Of a stretch of 61,707 nt of DNA, positions 37,328 through 50,210 are shown in pieces. The notes beneath the pieces are model-generated. The model had not been told where the DNA came from, searched no databases, and was given only the letters and a program-made list of their open reading frames with translations. The position numbers and the translations under genes are program-made. The stretch's first letter is position 1, and every line of letters begins with the position of its first letter. The DNA comes from an uncultured Pelagibacteraceae bacterium (GTDB taxonomy: Bacteria > Pseudomonadota > Alphaproteobacteria > Pelagibacterales > Pelagibacteraceae). The stretch lies in assembly GCA_902581585.1 (NCBI GenBank), contig CACHPB010000007.1:1-61707 (forward strand), read 5' to 3'.

Positions 37328-40220
37328 TAACAAAAACTTTTTTTATAATCTCTTCTTGTTCTATCATATGCCTTTTTGCATAGCCAGTTGCAGGAGATGC
37401 ATCAGGATTTCTTCCTATATAAGAAATAATATTATTTCTAGCTTTAATAGTTTCTAATGTCCATTGAATATAATCTCTCACTGAAAACCATGCTCCCATA
37501 TTTTTTGGTTCTTCTTGGCACCAATAAAATTTAGCATTATTTGAGTAAGGCTTAAGCTCTTTGACTAAGCTTTTTACAGGAAAAGGATATAATTGTTCTA
37601 TTCTAAACAAGATCACATCATCTCTTTTAATTTTTTCTCTAGCTGCTAATAAGTCAAAATAAACTTTTCCAGAACAAAGAATAACTTTTTTAATTTCTGC
37701 AGGTTTTTTTAATTTTATAAAATTTTTAGAATTTTCATTTAGTGCGTGGTCCCATAAAATTCGGTGAAATGAAGTTTGCTTATTAAAATCCTCAATACTT
37801 GAAACACAATATTTATTTCTTAAAAGTGACTTTGGCGTCATTAAAACTAAAGGTTTTCTAAAGTCACGATGAATTTGTCTTCTAAGAGCATGAAAGTAAT
37901 TAGCTGGTGTTGTGCAATTCATCACTTGAAGATTATCATTAGCGCACAACTGTAAAAATCTTTCTAATCTTGCAGATGAATGCTCAGGACCCTGACCTTC
38001 ATATCCATGAGGTAATAACATTACTAAACCAGAGGCTCGCTGCCATTTTCGTTCACCTGAAGATATAAATTGATCTATTATAACTTGTGCTCCATTAGCA
38101 AAATCACCAAATTGTGCTTCCCAGATTGTCAATGTATTGGGCTCAACTAAACTATAACCATACTCAAAACCAAGAACTGCTAACTCCGATAAGAAACTAT
38201 CTACAATTTCGAATTTTTTTTGATTTTTTGAAATACTGTTTAGAGGTATATATCTGGTATTATCTAATTGATTACGTAAAACTGAGTGTCTTTGACTAAA
38301 AGTTCCTCTTCCAGAATCTTGACCTACAAACCTTACTGGGAAACCCTCCTCCAACAATGAACCAAAAGCAAGTGCTTCTGCTGATGACCAATCAATATTA
38401 AAACCTTGATCAATTGTTTTTTTTCTGTTTTGAAATATTTTACTAATAGTCTTGTGAACAGTAGTTTCGTTAGGAATTACATTTATTTTATCTGAGATAT
38501 TTCTTAACAAATCAGGATCTGCACCTGTAATTCCTTTTTTATCTTTTCCTTTTTTGGGCTTATAACTCGACCAAGCACCTTCAAACCATTCTATTTTTGG
38601 TTTATAATCTTTTGCAGTTTTAAATTGATCATCTAACAAAGTTTTAAATTCATTAATTTGATTATTTAAATCATTTTCTGAGAGTAAATCCTCATCTATA
38701 AGTTTTGATCCATAAATTTTTGCTGTGGAAGGATGTGACCTTATTTTTTTGTACATGAGAGGTTGAGTAAAAGATGGCTCATCTCCCTCATTATGTCCAA
38801 ATCTTCTATAACAAACTAAATCTAAAACCACATCTCGATTAAATTTAAGCCTGAACTCTGTTGCAATTCTTGAACCATAAACTACAGCCTCTGGATCATC
38901 ACCGTTAACGTGAATTATTGGCGCTTCAACCATTTTAGCAATATCTGATGGGTGAGGTGAAGATCTTGCAAATCTTGGACTAGTTGTAAATCCAATTTGG
39001 TTATTTACAATTATATGAATTGTTCCACCAGTATTATGCCCTGGTAAACCAGACATGGCAAAACATTCAGCTACAACACCTTGTCCTGCAAAAGCGGCAT
39101 CTCCATGAATTAAAATTGGAATAACCTTATTTCTTTTTACATCCTTGTGAAAAAATTGTTTTGCTCTAGTTTGACCTAAGACAACTGGATTGACTGCCTC
39201 TAAATGTGAAGGATTGTCAGTAAGACTTACATGAACTACATTTCCATCAAATTCTCTATCGGAAGATGCTCCCAAATGATATTTCACGTCACCGGCGCTA
39301 TCTTCCTCTGTATTGTTAATTTCACCAGCAAACTCGTTAAATATTCTTTTATATGACTTTTGTAAAACGTTAGCTAAAACATTTAGTCTTCCCCTGTGAG
39401 ACATACCGATTTTAACTTCTTTAATATTTGACTGACCACCAATTTTAATTATTTGCTCTAACGCAGGTATCAAACTTTCACCACCGTCAAGACCAAATCT
39501 TTTTGATCCCACATATTTTGTGTGTAAAAATTTTTCAAAACCCTCGGCTTGTATTAATTTGTTTAAGATTGCATTTTTTCCATTTACTGTAAATTTCAAT
39601 GCATTTTCATCTTTTTCAACTCTATCACGAAACCATTTTCTCTCTGTTGGATTTGAAATATGCATATATTCATAACCAATATTTCCACAATAAATTTTTC
39701 TTAATACAGAGAGAATTTCTTTTATGTTAGAATATTTTTTATTTAAGACACCATCTAAGTAAATTTTTTTACTATAATCATCTTTTTTAAATCCATAATT
39801 TTCTGGATGTAGTTCGTCAAGATACTCACTTTCTCTCATTTCTAATGGATCAACTTTTGATAATAAATGACCACGCTGTCTATAAGCTCTAATCAAGGAG
39901 ACTGCTTTAATAGAATTACTGTTACTTGCAACTATATGGTTTTGATCTATTTTTTTATTTTGACTCTCTAAAATTTCAATTTCATTTTCAAGTATTTTAC
40001 TCTCATCAATTTTATTTTTTCTTGGACTCCAAGATGGTCCATTAACCTCTTTAACAATTGAATTTATATCATCGCCAATATCAATAAAATATTTTTTCCA
40101 ACTCTCAGGTAAATTTGGATCATTATTTACATACTTCACATACATTTGTTCTATAAATGCACTATTTGATTTGTTAAGAAATGAAGTTTTTTTGTATTCT
40201 AAATTTTTAGATGATGACAT
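37320..40220 (-). CDS. sucA: 2-oxoglutarate dehydrogenase E1
   Basis: A 966-residue thiamine-diphosphate enzyme that decarboxylates 2-oxoglutarate. N-terminal [20 protein letters not shown] binds the E2 core. Later blocks include [15 protein letters not shown], the ThDP site [13 protein letters not shown] with VNNQIGFTT, and [13 protein letters not shown]. The C-terminal region with [20 protein letters not shown] is intact. It lies 33 bases after sucD and overlaps sucB by eight bases, forming sucCD-sucAB-lpd. Confidence 0.97.
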   Translation of the reverse strand: MSSSKNLEYKKTSFLNKSNSAFIEQMYVKYVNNDPNLPESWKKYFIDIGDDINSIVKEVNGPSWSPRKNKIDESKILENEIEILESQNKKIDQNHIVASNSNSIKAVSLIRAYRQRGHLLSKVDPLEMRESEYLDELHPENYGFKKDDYSKKIYLDGVLNKKYSNIKEILSVLRKIYCGNIGYEYMHISNPTERKWFRDRVEKDENALKFTVNGKNAILNKLIQAEGFEKFLHTKYVGSKRFGLDGGESLIPALEQIIKIGGQSNIKEVKIGMSHRGRLNVLANVLQKSYKRIFNEFAGEINNTEEDSAGDVKYHLGASSDREFDGNVVHVSLTDNPSHLEAVNPVVLGQTRAKQFFHKDVKRNKVIPILIHGDAAFAGQGVVAECFAMSGLPGHNTGGTIHIIVNNQIGFTTSPRFARSSPHPSDIAKMVEAPIIHVNGDDPEAVVYGSRIATEFRLKFNRDVVLDLVCYRRFGHNEGDEPSFTQPLMYKKIRSHPSTAKIYGSKLIDEDLLSENDLNNQINEFKTLLDDQFKTAKDYKPKIEWFEGAWSSYKPKKGKDKKGITGADPDLLRNISDKINVIPNETTVHKTISKIFQNRKKTIDQGFNIDWSSAEALAFGSLLEEGFPVRFVGQDSGRGTFSQRHSVLRNQLDNTRYIPLNSISKNQKKFEIVDSFLSELAVLGFEYGYSLVEPNTLTIWEAQFGDFANGAQVIIDQFISSGERKWQRASGLVMLLPHGYEGQGPEHSSARLERFLQLCANDNLQVMNCTTPANYFHALRRQIHRDFRKPLVLMTPKSLLRNKYCVSSIEDFNKQTSFHRILWDHALNENSKNFIKLKKPAEIKKVILCSGKVYFDLLAAREKIKRDDVILFRIEQLYPFPVKSLVKELKPYSNNAKFYWCQEEPKNMGAWFSVRDYIQWTLETIKARNNIISYIGRNPDASPATGYAKRHMIEQEEIIKKVFVNE

Positions 40221-40253
40221 TTTTAAATATAATTATACACAAATAAGGTGTTA

Positions 40254-41129
40254 TCAATTAGACAATTTATTCAATAGAGTTATTCCAATTTCAGATGGTG
40301 ATTTTGCCATTGTAATACCAGATTTTTCCATAATTTTAATTTTTTCATCAGCGTTACCTTTTCCCCCTGATATTATTGCACCAGCATGACCCATTCTTCT
40401 ACCAGGTGGTGCTGTAATTCCAGCTACAAATCCAACCATTGGTTTTTTAATCTTATGATTTTTTATAAATTCAGCAGCTTCTTCTTCAGCAGTTCCTCCG
40501 ATTTCACCAATCATGACTATAGACTCAGTTTCCTCATCATTTAAAAACAGATCTAGACAATCAATAAAATTTGTACCATTTATTGGATCTCCACCTATTC
40601 CTATACATGTAGATTGACCGAGGCCATTTTCTGAAGTTTGGGCTACAGCCTCGTAAGTTAATGTTCCTGATCTAGAAACAATACCTACTGTTCCTTTTTT
40701 ATGTATATTTCCAGGCATTATTCCAATTTTACATTCATCAGGAGTTATTATACCTGGACAGTTAGGACCAATAAGTCTTGATTTAGAGTTCGAAAGTTTT
40801 CTTTTTACTTTTAGCATGTCTAAAACTGGAATTCCCTCACTTATACATACAATCAATTCTATAGAAGAGTCTATTGCCTCTATAATTGCTGAAGCTGCAA
40901 ACTTTGCAGGAACATAAATCATTGTTGCATTTGCACCTGTCTTATCTTTGGCTTCTTTAACAGTATTGAATACTGGTCTTTCCAAATGAATTTGGCCTCC
41001 TTTTTTAGGAGTAACTCCACCAACTAAGTTAGTTCCGTATTTAATAGATTGTTCAGAGTGAAAGGTTCCATGGGCACCTGTGAAACCCTGGCAAATTACT
41101 TTAGTATCTTTGTTTATTAAGACTGACAT
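40254..41129 (-). CDS. sucD: Succinyl-CoA synthetase alpha subunit
   Basis: A 291-residue CoA-binding subunit. It has the CoA site [44 protein letters not shown] and the phosphorylated active-site His in [11 protein letters not shown]. With SucC it converts succinyl-CoA to succinate while forming ATP or GTP. The start overlaps the sucC stop by one base. Confidence 0.98.
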   Translation of the reverse strand: MSVLINKDTKVICQGFTGAHGTFHSEQSIKYGTNLVGGVTPKKGGQIHLERPVFNTVKEAKDKTGANATMIYVPAKFAASAIIEAIDSSIELIVCISEGIPVLDMLKVKRKLSNSKSRLIGPNCPGIITPDECKIGIMPGNIHKKGTVGIVSRSGTLTYEAVAQTSENGLGQSTCIGIGGDPINGTNFIDCLDLFLNDEETESIVMIGEIGGTAEEEAAEFIKNHKIKKPMVGFVAGITAPPGRRMGHAGAIISGGKGNADEKIKIMEKSGITMAKSPSEIGITLLNKLSN

Positions 41130-42289
41130 TATTTTATAGCCTCGACTATTTTTTTTGCTGCATCAGATAAATCATTTGCGGAAATAATCTCTAATCCTGA
41201 ATTATCTAAAATTTCTTTTCCCTCTTTGAAATTTGTGCCTGCTAGTCTCACAACTAAAGGAACTTTTATTTTTATTTCTTTTGCCGCATCTATAACACCT
41301 TGAGCGAGCACATCACATCTCATTATTCCTCCAAAAATATTTATTAGTATTCCTTTTACATTTTTGTCAGATAAGATAATTTTAAATGCAGCTGAAACTT
41401 TTTCTTTGGATGCGCCACCGCCTACGTCTAAAAAATTTGCAGGTTCTTCTCCATACAATTTAATTATATCCATGGTGGCCATTGCTAATCCAGCACCATT
41501 TACCATACATCCTATATTTCCATCCAATTTAATGTATGCTAGATCATGTTTGCTTGCTTCAATTTCAGTTTCTTCTTCTTCATTAAAATCTCTAAGTTTC
41601 TGAATTTCTGGATGTTTAAATAATGCATTTTCATCAAAAGTCATCTTTGCATCCAAACATACAATTTTGTTTTTTCTGGTTAAAATCAGAGGATTTATCT
41701 CAACTAAATTTGCATCTGTATCAATGAACATTTTGTAAATTGATTTTATTAAATTGATTGCTTGTTTACTTGCATCGCTGTCTAAATCAAAAATTTTAAT
41801 AATTTTGTTACAGTCTTCCTCTGAAATACTCTCATTAAAATCTACTTTAGTAGTTATTATTTTCTCTGGTGATTTTACGGCAACTTCCTCAATATTCATT
41901 CCACCCTGATCGCTGGAAATAAATGCAATTTTTGCAGAAGCTCTATCAACAAGACAAGAAAGATAGAATTCTTTTTCTATTTCTGATGCAGTTTCAACAT
42001 ACAATCTTTTCACCTCTCTTCCTGAGGGTCCAGTTTGATGAGTAACTAATATTTTACCAAACAATTTTTTCGCTTCCTCTTCCAAAAGAGCAATATTATC
42101 AACAATTTTTACTCCTCCAGCCTTTCCTCTACCTCCTGCATGAATTTGAGCTTTTAATACATACTTATCGGCTTTGAGATTTTTTACTTTTTCAATTAAT
42201 TCAATTACATTAAGAGCATAAACGCCTTCGGGTACAGACGCTCCATACTTTTTAAGTATTTCTTTTGCCTGGTGCTCGTGGATATTCAT
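41129..42289 (-). CDS. sucC: Succinyl-CoA synthetase beta subunit
   Basis: A 386-residue ATP-grasp subunit. It begins [22 protein letters not shown] and shows [25 protein letters not shown] and the C-terminal VNIFGGI-type segment [18 protein letters not shown]. It binds nucleotide and succinate. It starts immediately after the mdh stop, within a continuous string of TCA genes. Confidence 0.98.
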   Translation of the reverse strand: MNIHEHQAKEILKKYGASVPEGVYALNVIELIEKVKNLKADKYVLKAQIHAGGRGKAGGVKIVDNIALLEEEAKKLFGKILVTHQTGPSGREVKRLYVETASEIEKEFYLSCLVDRASAKIAFISSDQGGMNIEEVAVKSPEKIITTKVDFNESISEEDCNKIIKIFDLDSDASKQAINLIKSIYKMFIDTDANLVEINPLILTRKNKIVCLDAKMTFDENALFKHPEIQKLRDFNEEEETEIEASKHDLAYIKLDGNIGCMVNGAGLAMATMDIIKLYGEEPANFLDVGGGASKEKVSAAFKIILSDKNVKGILINIFGGIMRCDVLAQGVIDAAKEIKIKVPLVVRLAGTNFKEGKEILDNSGLEIISANDLSDAAKKIVEAIK

Positions 42290-43258
<969 letters not shown>

Positions 43259-44752
43259 TTATTTCATTGTTGGCATGATAAATTCAGGATTAGATCTAAT
43301 TCCTGATGGCCATCTAGAAGTAATAGTTTTTAATTTAGTATAAAATTTTACACCTTCCATACCATGCGTTCCACTATCTCCAAATAAAGACCTTTTCCAT
43401 CCTCCAAAACTATGGAAAGCCATTGGAACTGGTATAGGAACATTTATTCCTACCATTCCAACTTGAATTTTACTTGCGAATGTTCTACCTGCATCTCCGT
43501 CTCTAGTATAAATACTAACTCCATTTCCGTATTCGTGCTCATTAATCATTTTTGTAGCCTCTTCAAATGTTTTTACCCTAACTACAGATAAAACTGGTCC
43601 AAATATTTCCTCCTTATAAATTCTCATGTTAGTAGTCACATGATCAAAAAGACACCCACCAATATAAAAACCATTTTCATATCCCTGTAATTTCAAATTT
43701 CTTCCATCAAGAACAAGTTTTGCTCCCTCTTTAACTCCTAGATCTACATAGCCTTTTACTTTTTCTAAATGTTCTTTGGTTACTAAAGGGCCCATTTCAG
43801 ATGATTTATCCATACCGGGTCCAATTTTTAATGCTTCAGCTTTTTTTGATAGTCTTGAGACTAGCTCATCACCTATATCTCCTACCGCTACTGCTACTGA
43901 CTGTGCCATACATCTTTCTCCAGCTGAACCATATGCAGCGCCCATTAAACCATTTACAGCACCATCTAAATCACAATCTGGCATAACAACTAAATGATTT
44001 TTCGCTCCACCTAATGCTTGAACTCTCTTTTCATTTTTAGCTGCATTTTCATATATGTACTTAGCAATAGGAGTTGATCCAACAAAACTAACTGCTTTAA
44101 TATTTTGGTTAGTTAATATAGCGTCAACAACCTCTTTATCGCCGTTAACAACATTAAAAACACCCTCGGGAAGACCAGCTTCATGGAGAAGTTCAGCTAA
44201 TTTCATCGGACATGAAGGATCTTTTTCTGATGGTTTTAAAATAAAACTATTTCCACATGCAATAGCTAATGGAAACATCCACATCGGCACCATAGCTGGA
44301 AAGTTAAATGGGGTTATACCAGCTGCAACTCCTAAAGGCTGCCGCATTGAATAACTATCAACGTTTGTTCCAACATTTTCAGAAAACTCTCCTTTAAGTA
44401 AATGTGGAATTCCACATGCAAACTCTACAACTTCTAATCCTCTTATTAATGATCCCTTAGCATCCTCATAAACTTTTCCATGCTCTGAGACTATTAGTTT
44501 TGCCAGTTCATCAAAATTTTTTTCTATAAGCTCTTTAAATTTAAACATTATTCTAGCTCTTTGAAGTGGAGGATTTAATGACCAAGTCTCAAAAGCTTTT
44601 TGTGCAATTTCAACTGCACCATCTAAATCTGATTTTGAGGCTAAAATGACCTCAGATTCTTGTTCTCCAGTAGCAGGATTAAAGACTTTACCTTTTCTTT
44701 CTGAATTGCCTGGAGTTATTTTTCCACCAACAAAATGTTTGATTAAATTCAT
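43259..44752 (-). CDS. mmsA: Methylmalonate-semialdehyde dehydrogenase (CoA-acylating)
   Basis: A 497-residue aldehyde dehydrogenase of the MmsA type. It has PLGVAAGITPFNFPAMVPMW, SFVGSTPIAKYIY, LGGAKNHLVVMPD and the nucleophile Cys in GSAGERCMAQSVAV. It converts methylmalonate semialdehyde to propionyl-CoA or malonate semialdehyde to acetyl-CoA. Placed between sdhB and mdh, it could feed valine, inositol or three-carbon DMSP products into the TCA cycle; the in vivo substrate is inferred. Confidence 0.93.
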   Translation of the reverse strand: MNLIKHFVGGKITPGNSERKGKVFNPATGEQESEVILASKSDLDGAVEIAQKAFETWSLNPPLQRARIMFKFKELIEKNFDELAKLIVSEHGKVYEDAKGSLIRGLEVVEFACGIPHLLKGEFSENVGTNVDSYSMRQPLGVAAGITPFNFPAMVPMWMFPLAIACGNSFILKPSEKDPSCPMKLAELLHEAGLPEGVFNVVNGDKEVVDAILTNQNIKAVSFVGSTPIAKYIYENAAKNEKRVQALGGAKNHLVVMPDCDLDGAVNGLMGAAYGSAGERCMAQSVAVAVGDIGDELVSRLSKKAEALKIGPGMDKSSEMGPLVTKEHLEKVKGYVDLGVKEGAKLVLDGRNLKLQGYENGFYIGGCLFDHVTTNMRIYKEEIFGPVLSVVRVKTFEEATKMINEHEYGNGVSIYTRDGDAGRTFASKIQVGMVGINVPIPVPMAFHSFGGWKRSLFGDSGTHGMEGVKFYTKLKTITSRWPSGIRSNPEFIMPTMK

Positions 44753-44776
44753 GATTGAAATTGTTTAATTAAGTAA

Positions 44777-45547
44777 TCAAGCTGTTGCAAGCATTTTCTT
44801 TATCTCTGCAATAGCTTTTGCAGGATTTAAGCCTTTAGGGCAAGCATTTGTACAATTCAAGATAGTATGACATCTATAAAGTTTAAGTTCGTCAGCAACT
44901 TTTTTAAGTCTTTCTTTTCTGTCCTCGTCTCTACTATCAATTATCCACCTGTAAGCTTGAAGTAAAACTGCAGGACCTAAATATTTTTCACCATTCCACC
45001 AGTAACTTGGACAGGATGTTGAACAGCATGCACACATTATACACTCATATAAACCATCTAATTTTGCTCTATCTTCTTTTGTCTGAATGTTTTCTTTGTC
45101 ATTTTTTTTTGTTGTTTTTAGCCAAGGTTCAACAGACTCGTATTGTTTGTAAAGAGTGCTTAAGTCTCCAATTAAATCTTTTAAGACTTTTAAATGTGGT
45201 AGTGGATAAATATCGATATCTCCATCTAATTCAGAATGAGATTTGGTGCACGCTAGACCATTCTTTCCATTCATATTCATTGCACATGACCCACATACTC
45301 CATGAGCACATGATCTTCTATATGCAATAGACGGATCAATTTCATTTTTGATTTTATTTAAAATATCTAAAACTTTAGAAGAGCAATTATCCATATCAAC
45401 TTCATAAGTATCAATTCTCGGATTTTCATTTTTAGATGGATCCCATCTATAAACATTTACTTTTCTTATATTTTTTGATCCTGTTTTGTCTTTGTAATAT
45501 TGACCTTTTTTTATTTTTGAATTTGACGGTAAATTAAACTGTACCAT
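44777..45547 (-). CDS. sdhB: Succinate dehydrogenase iron-sulfur subunit
   Basis: A 256-residue electron-transfer subunit. The [2Fe-2S] site is [15 protein letters not shown] with a later Cys in LACTKSH. The [4Fe-4S] and [3Fe-4S] sites are [16 protein letters not shown] and [17 protein letters not shown]. It carries electrons from SdhA flavin to quinone in complex II. Its start overlaps the sdhA stop by one base. Confidence 0.98.
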   Translation of the reverse strand: MVQFNLPSNSKIKKGQYYKDKTGSKNIRKVNVYRWDPSKNENPRIDTYEVDMDNCSSKVLDILNKIKNEIDPSIAYRRSCAHGVCGSCAMNMNGKNGLACTKSHSELDGDIDIYPLPHLKVLKDLIGDLSTLYKQYESVEPWLKTTKKNDKENIQTKEDRAKLDGLYECIMCACCSTSCPSYWWNGEKYLGPAVLLQAYRWIIDSRDEDRKERLKKVADELKLYRCHTILNCTNACPKGLNPAKAIAEIKKMLATA

Positions 45548-47322
45548 TAATATACTCTTTCCTGAGGAGGAAAATATTGTACATCATTAGTTAGTGTTGA
45601 TCTATGAACTGGTCTATAATTTATTTTTGTTTTAGAGCCACTGCACCATGAGAGAGTATGTTGCATATAATTTTCATCATCTCTTTTCGGATAGTCTTCT
45701 CTTGCATGTGCTCCTCTACTTTCTTTTCTGTGATAAGCTGAATCCATAGTAGTTATTGCTTGTCTAATTAAATTATCGAATTCTAAAGTTTCGACTAGAT
45801 CTGTATTAAATATTAATGATTTATCTTTAACAGATAAAGATTCCATGCCCTCAAAAGGTTTTCTTATTTCATCAACACCTTCCTTTAATGTCTTTTCACT
45901 TCTAAATACAGCACACTTAGACTGCATTGTTTTTTGCATTGATAGTCTAAGTTCAGATGTAGGGTTAGAACCTTGAGAGTTTCTAAGTTTATCAAATCTA
46001 TCTAAACATCTGTCAGTCTCACTTTTATCGATTTCATCATGTTTCATTCCTGGTTTTACAAGTTCTGCTGCTCTTTTTGCAGCTGCTCTTCCAAAAACTA
46101 CAAGATCAATTAATGAGTTTGAGCCCAATCTATTAGCACCATGAACAGATACACATGCGGCTTCTCCGATCGCCATTAAACCAGGAACTGTTTTCTCCGA
46201 TCCATTAACTGTAAGAACTTCGGCCTTATAATTTGTTGGTATTCCCCCCATGTTGTAATGCACAGTTGGAACAACTGGTATTGGCTCCTTAGTTACATCA
46301 ACGTTAGCAAATAATTTAGAAGCTTCAGAAATACCTGGTAATCTCTCTTCTATAACTTTAGGGTCTAAATGATCTATATGAAGATGAACATGATCTTGTT
46401 CTTTTCCTATACCTCTACCTTCATTTATTTCTACTGCAATTGATCTACTTACTACATCTCTTGATGCTAAATCTTTTGCTTTTGGTGCGTAACGCTCCAT
46501 AAATCTTTCACCTTTTGAATTTACTAAATAACCTCCTTCACCTCTAACACCTTCTGAAATTAAAGTTCCATGGCCGTATATACCAGTGGGGTGAAATTGT
46601 ACAAATTCCATGTCTTGTAAAGGTAAACCAGCTCTTAAAACCATCGCATTACCATCTCCAGTACAAGTATGAGCAGAAGTAGCTGAGTAATATACTTTTC
46701 CATACCCTCCTGTTGCAATAATTGTAATGTGAGATCTGAATCTGTGTATAGTTCCATCGTTAAGGTTCCAAGCAATTAAACCTTTGCATGCTCCATCTTT
46801 CATTATTAAATCTAATGCAAAGTACTCAATAAAAAATTCTGTATTGTGCTTCAGGGCTTGACCATACAAAGTGTGAAGAATTGCATGTCCTGTTCTATCA
46901 GCAGCCGCACATGTTCTCTGAACTGTCTCGTTCCCATAATTTTTTGTCATACCTCCAAACGGTCTTTGATAAATTTTTCCATCCTCTGTTCTACTAAATG
47001 GAACTCCATACTTTTCTAATTCTAGCACCGCTGCTGGAGCCTCTTTACATAAATATTCTATTGAGTCCTGGTCACCCAACCAATCTGCACCTTTAACTGT
47101 ATCATACATGTGCCATCTCCAGTCATCCTCACCCATATTTCCTAACGCTGCAGAAATACCTCCTTGTGCAGCAGAAGTATGACTTCTTGTGGGAAATACT
47201 TTTGACACACAGGCTGTTTTTAGACCAGCTTCACTTAGGCCAACTGCAGCTCTTAAACCTGAGCCACCAGCACCCAAGACAACTACATCATATTCATGAT
47301 CAATTATTTTGTACGAACTCAT
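45547..47322 (-). CDS. sdhA: Succinate dehydrogenase flavoprotein subunit
   Basis: A 591-residue FAD subunit that oxidises succinate to fumarate. It shows [16 protein letters not shown], the FAD-linked His in [16 protein letters not shown], and substrate residues in [21 protein letters not shown] and [16 protein letters not shown]. Full length compared with other alphaproteobacterial SdhA proteins. Two bases separate it from sdhD. Confidence 0.98.
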   Translation of the reverse strand: MSSYKIIDHEYDVVVLGAGGSGLRAAVGLSEAGLKTACVSKVFPTRSHTSAAQGGISAALGNMGEDDWRWHMYDTVKGADWLGDQDSIEYLCKEAPAAVLELEKYGVPFSRTEDGKIYQRPFGGMTKNYGNETVQRTCAAADRTGHAILHTLYGQALKHNTEFFIEYFALDLIMKDGACKGLIAWNLNDGTIHRFRSHITIIATGGYGKVYYSATSAHTCTGDGNAMVLRAGLPLQDMEFVQFHPTGIYGHGTLISEGVRGEGGYLVNSKGERFMERYAPKAKDLASRDVVSRSIAVEINEGRGIGKEQDHVHLHIDHLDPKVIEERLPGISEASKLFANVDVTKEPIPVVPTVHYNMGGIPTNYKAEVLTVNGSEKTVPGLMAIGEAACVSVHGANRLGSNSLIDLVVFGRAAAKRAAELVKPGMKHDEIDKSETDRCLDRFDKLRNSQGSNPTSELRLSMQKTMQSKCAVFRSEKTLKEGVDEIRKPFEGMESLSVKDKSLIFNTDLVETLEFDNLIRQAITTMDSAYHRKESRGAHAREDYPKRDDENYMQHTLSWCSGSKTKINYRPVHRSTLTNDVQYFPPQERVY

Positions 47323-47324
47323 AA

Positions 47325-47648
47325 CTATAAATTAAATACTAAGATAATTATTAATAATGGAAATACTATAGCAAAGATATTTAAGGTTTTATTTGCGGCA
47401 TTTTTGATATTTTTATCTTCAATATAATCTTCAAAAACCTCGCTTATGCTTAGTGCAGAGAAAAAATATGCAAAAATTAAAAACATGCTAAATAATAATT
47501 TGGATGGCTGTGAAGATATAAATGTTAAAACCTCATTATAGCTTTTGTCATAAATAGAAGCCAAACTCATTGCAAACCATATCATTAAAGGTATTAAAAT
47601 TGCTGAACTTACTTTTAAAAACAGCCATTTCTTAGTTACAGATCCCAT
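47325..47648 (-). CDS. sdhD: Succinate dehydrogenase membrane anchor SdhD
   Basis: A 107-residue protein with three predicted membrane helices. It opens [20 protein letters not shown] and has an Asp-Tyr pair in the [11 protein letters not shown] segment after the second helix, near where quinone and haem residues lie in this family. It anchors SdhAB to the membrane. Assignment depends mainly on position between sdhC and sdhA and on size. It overlaps sdhC by one base. Confidence 0.9.
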   Translation of the reverse strand: MGSVTKKWLFLKVSSAILIPLMIWFAMSLASIYDKSYNEVLTFISSQPSKLLFSMFLIFAYFFSALSISEVFEDYIEDKNIKNAANKTLNIFAIVFPLLIIILVFNL

Positions 47649-48031
47649 TAAATTATTAACCTTCCAATAGCGTAAATTAAAATTGATAAAGGAAAAGAGC
47701 CAATCAAAACAATCAATCCAGATATTTTTGTAGTTTTGGGTTCAAAACCATATCCTAAGTCCATTACCAAATGCCTTATCTCACTTAGAACTTGAAATGT
47801 GAAAGACCAGATTATTCCAATACAAATAAATTTACCTAAAAAAGAAGACAAAAAAGAACTTGTGTGTTCATAATAACCCTCACCCAATAATAATGAAGCT
47901 ATCCATAAACCTATTAAAGTAATAGCAAAAAAATTAATTATACCAGTTATCCGATGTGATATTGAAACCAATGAGGAAATGTGCCAGTTGTAAATCTGTA
48001 TATGTGGTGATATTGGATTTTTATCTTCCAT
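47648..48031 (-). CDS. sdhC: Succinate dehydrogenase cytochrome b556 subunit
   Basis: A 127-residue three-helix anchor. The N-terminal PISPHIQIYNWHISSLVSISHRITG (quoted as two adjoining parts, HIQIYNWH and SISHRITG) is the SdhC signature, and the haem-ligand His lies in RHLVMDLGYGF. With SdhD it forms the quinone site of complex II. The start lies 11 bases inside the end of asd, so translation of sdh is tied to asd. Confidence 0.95.
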   Translation of the reverse strand: MEDKNPISPHIQIYNWHISSLVSISHRITGIINFFAITLIGLWIASLLLGEGYYEHTSSFLSSFLGKFICIGIIWSFTFQVLSEIRHLVMDLGYGFEPKTTKISGLIVLIGSFPLSILIYAIGRLII

Positions 48032-49031
48032 AAAAATCTTTTTCTATTAAAGCCTCAGCAATTTCAACAGCATTAAGTGCGGCACCTTTTAATAAATTGT
48101 CTGATACTATCCACATATTAATTGAATTAGGTTGTGAAGAATCATCACGAATTCTTGATACGAATGTTTCAAATTTATCTTCAGCTTCAACTGGAGTAAT
48201 ATACCCGCCATCTTTATGTTCATCAACTACTTTGCATCCTGGAGATGATGATAAAACAGTTTTTACTTCTTCTAAATTATATTTCTTATTAAATTCTACA
48301 TTCACACTTATTGAGTGAGATACGAGAACAGGAATTCTTACACAAGTGGATGTAATACTAATTTTATTATCTAAAATTTTTTTCACTTCATCATGATTTT
48401 TTTGCTCCTCTTTTGTACTTCCGTTTTCAAGAAAGCTATCGATATGTGGGATTGCATTGAAAGCTATCTGCTTAGTAAAATTTTTAGACTGAACATTTTT
48501 GTTTTCCAATACTTCTTTTGTTTGAGATATCAGTTCATCCATGCCAGCTTTTCCTGCACCTGATACTGATTGGTAAGTAGATGCAACTATTCTTTTGACA
48601 TTATATAAATCGTGTAATGGTTTAAGAGCTACAACTATTGGAATTACAGAACAATTAGCATTTGCTATAATATTTTTATTTTTAAATTTTGGTAATTCTT
48701 TTGAATTTACTTCAGGTACAATTAAAGGTATTTCAGGATCTTTTCTAAAAAATTTTGAATTATCTATAACGATTGATTTTTCAGCAGCTATTGGCGCCCA
48801 TTTTTCAGCTATTGCTGATCCAGCTGCAAAAAATGTTATTTTTACTTTTGAAAAATCAAATTCCTCTAAGTTTATTACTGTATGTTCTTTGCCTAAAAAA
48901 TGTATTTTTTTTCCAGCACTATTTGGGGAAGCAACTAAGTAAGCTTCGTTTACAGGAAAATTTTTTTTTTCCAAAACTTCAATTAATTTTCGACCTACGT
49001 TTCCAGTTGCACCAACTATTGCTATATTCAT
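48021..49031 (-). CDS. asd: Aspartate-semialdehyde dehydrogenase
   Basis: A 336-residue NADP-dependent enzyme that makes aspartate semialdehyde for lysine, threonine and methionine. It has the Rossmann start IAIVGATGNVGRKLIEVL, active-site Cys in NANCSVIPI, YQSVSGAGKAGMDEL and the C-terminal VSDNLLKGAALNAVEIAE. It lies 18 bases after dmdA and overlaps sdhC by 11 bases, so it may be transcribed with the DMSP genes. Confidence 0.97.
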   Translation of the reverse strand: MNIAIVGATGNVGRKLIEVLEKKNFPVNEAYLVASPNSAGKKIHFLGKEHTVINLEEFDFSKVKITFFAAGSAIAEKWAPIAAEKSIVIDNSKFFRKDPEIPLIVPEVNSKELPKFKNKNIIANANCSVIPIVVALKPLHDLYNVKRIVASTYQSVSGAGKAGMDELISQTKEVLENKNVQSKNFTKQIAFNAIPHIDSFLENGSTKEEQKNHDEVKKILDNKISITSTCVRIPVLVSHSISVNVEFNKKYNLEEVKTVLSSSPGCKVVDEHKDGGYITPVEAEDKFETFVSRIRDDSSQPNSINMWIVSDNLLKGAALNAVEIAEALIEKDFYGR

Positions 49032-49049
49032 GATATTTAGAGTTTTACA

Positions 49050-50159
49050 CTAAATGAAAGGTAAATCACAAACTTTTCCATCAAAATGATTACCATTTAT
49101 ATTGATTTTGAAGGATTTCGACTCCTCAAAGTGAGGTTTATTTATCATTGCAATTCCAATAACTTGACCGAATGTTGGATTATAACATCCAGATCTTAAT
49201 TCTCCAATTACTTGATTATTTTCATCAATTAAATCCATTGAACCAGTAACATTTATTTCCTTAGTATCTATTTTCACTCCCATCAATTTTTTTTTAATTC
49301 CTTCTGATTTTATTTTCTTTAATTTTTCTTTACCTAAAAAATCTACGTCACTGTCAATATTGATATATTTATCAAATCCACATTCATATGGATTGTCTCC
49401 ATTGTCCATGTCATTACCATGTGAAAGTAAACCACTCTCAATACGTTCAATTAAATTTGGCCCACCTGGTTTAATATTAAATTCTTTACCAATTTCAAAA
49501 AGATGATCGTATAATTTTAAACCTGAATCGTTGTGTTCCATATAAATTTCATAGCCACCTTGTTTAGACCATCCAGATTTTGCAATAAGATGTTTATCTC
49601 CACCAAATTCAAAATAATCAAAGCCAAAAAATTTTAAGTTTACAATTTTTTCTCCAAAAACTTTTTCCATTAATTGAAATGATTTTGGTCCTTGCACTGC
49701 CATTATGTCAACATCAGGTTCAGAAATTTTTACATCAAATTTGTTTCCAATTGCTAATCCTTTGGCAAATAGAATTACATCTGAGTCAGCTAAAGAAATC
49801 CACCATCTATTTTCATTTAGTCTTAGGACTACAGGGTCATTTATTAAACCTGCATTATCGTCAATTATTGGGCAGTAGTAACATCTTCCATCTTTAGATT
49901 TTGATAAATCTCTACATGTCATTAATTGAACCAATTTAGCAGAGTCTTTACCAGAAATTTCAACTTGTCTTTCAGCAGCAACATCCCAAATTTGAACATG
50001 CTCTTTCAAGTGATGATAAGCATCTTCTACAGAACCAAATGCTGCTGGCAACAACATATGATTATAAATGGTGTAAGCAGTCACACCTTGTTTCTCAATT
50101 CTAGAGGTATACGGTGTTCCCCTTAATCTTCTTGATTTTGCTATTAAAAAGTTTTTCAT
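49050..50159 (-). CDS. dmdA: Dimethylsulfoniopropionate demethylase DmdA
   Basis: A 369-residue tetrahydrofolate-dependent demethylase that converts DMSP to methylmercaptopropionate and 5-methyl-THF. It belongs to the GcvT fold, but the length, the start [39 protein letters not shown] and [18 protein letters not shown] agree closely with Pelagibacter DmdA as I remember it. The gcvT signature and glycine-cleavage neighbours are absent. It lies 51 bases after dmdB in a dmdC-dmdB-dmdA series. The pathway releases methanethiol, which SAR11 cells use as reduced sulfur. Confidence 0.95.
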   Translation of the reverse strand: MKNFLIAKSRRLRGTPYTSRIEKQGVTAYTIYNHMLLPAAFGSVEDAYHHLKEHVQIWDVAAERQVEISGKDSAKLVQLMTCRDLSKSKDGRCYYCPIIDDNAGLINDPVVLRLNENRWWISLADSDVILFAKGLAIGNKFDVKISEPDVDIMAVQGPKSFQLMEKVFGEKIVNLKFFGFDYFEFGGDKHLIAKSGWSKQGGYEIYMEHNDSGLKLYDHLFEIGKEFNIKPGGPNLIERIESGLLSHGNDMDNGDNPYECGFDKYINIDSDVDFLGKEKLKKIKSEGIKKKLMGVKIDTKEINVTGSMDLIDENNQVIGELRSGCYNPTFGQVIGIAMINKPHFEESKSFKININGNHFDGKVCDLPFI

Positions 50160-50210
50160 TTATTTTTTCGCATTACTGTCATCTTATTTCAATTTTGTAA
50201 AGAAACTATA

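Noticed and set aside
49050..50159. Glycine cleavage T protein
   Set aside because: Same fold, but the length, N-terminus and dmdB/dmdC neighbours fit DmdA, and no gcvH or gcvP is nearby.
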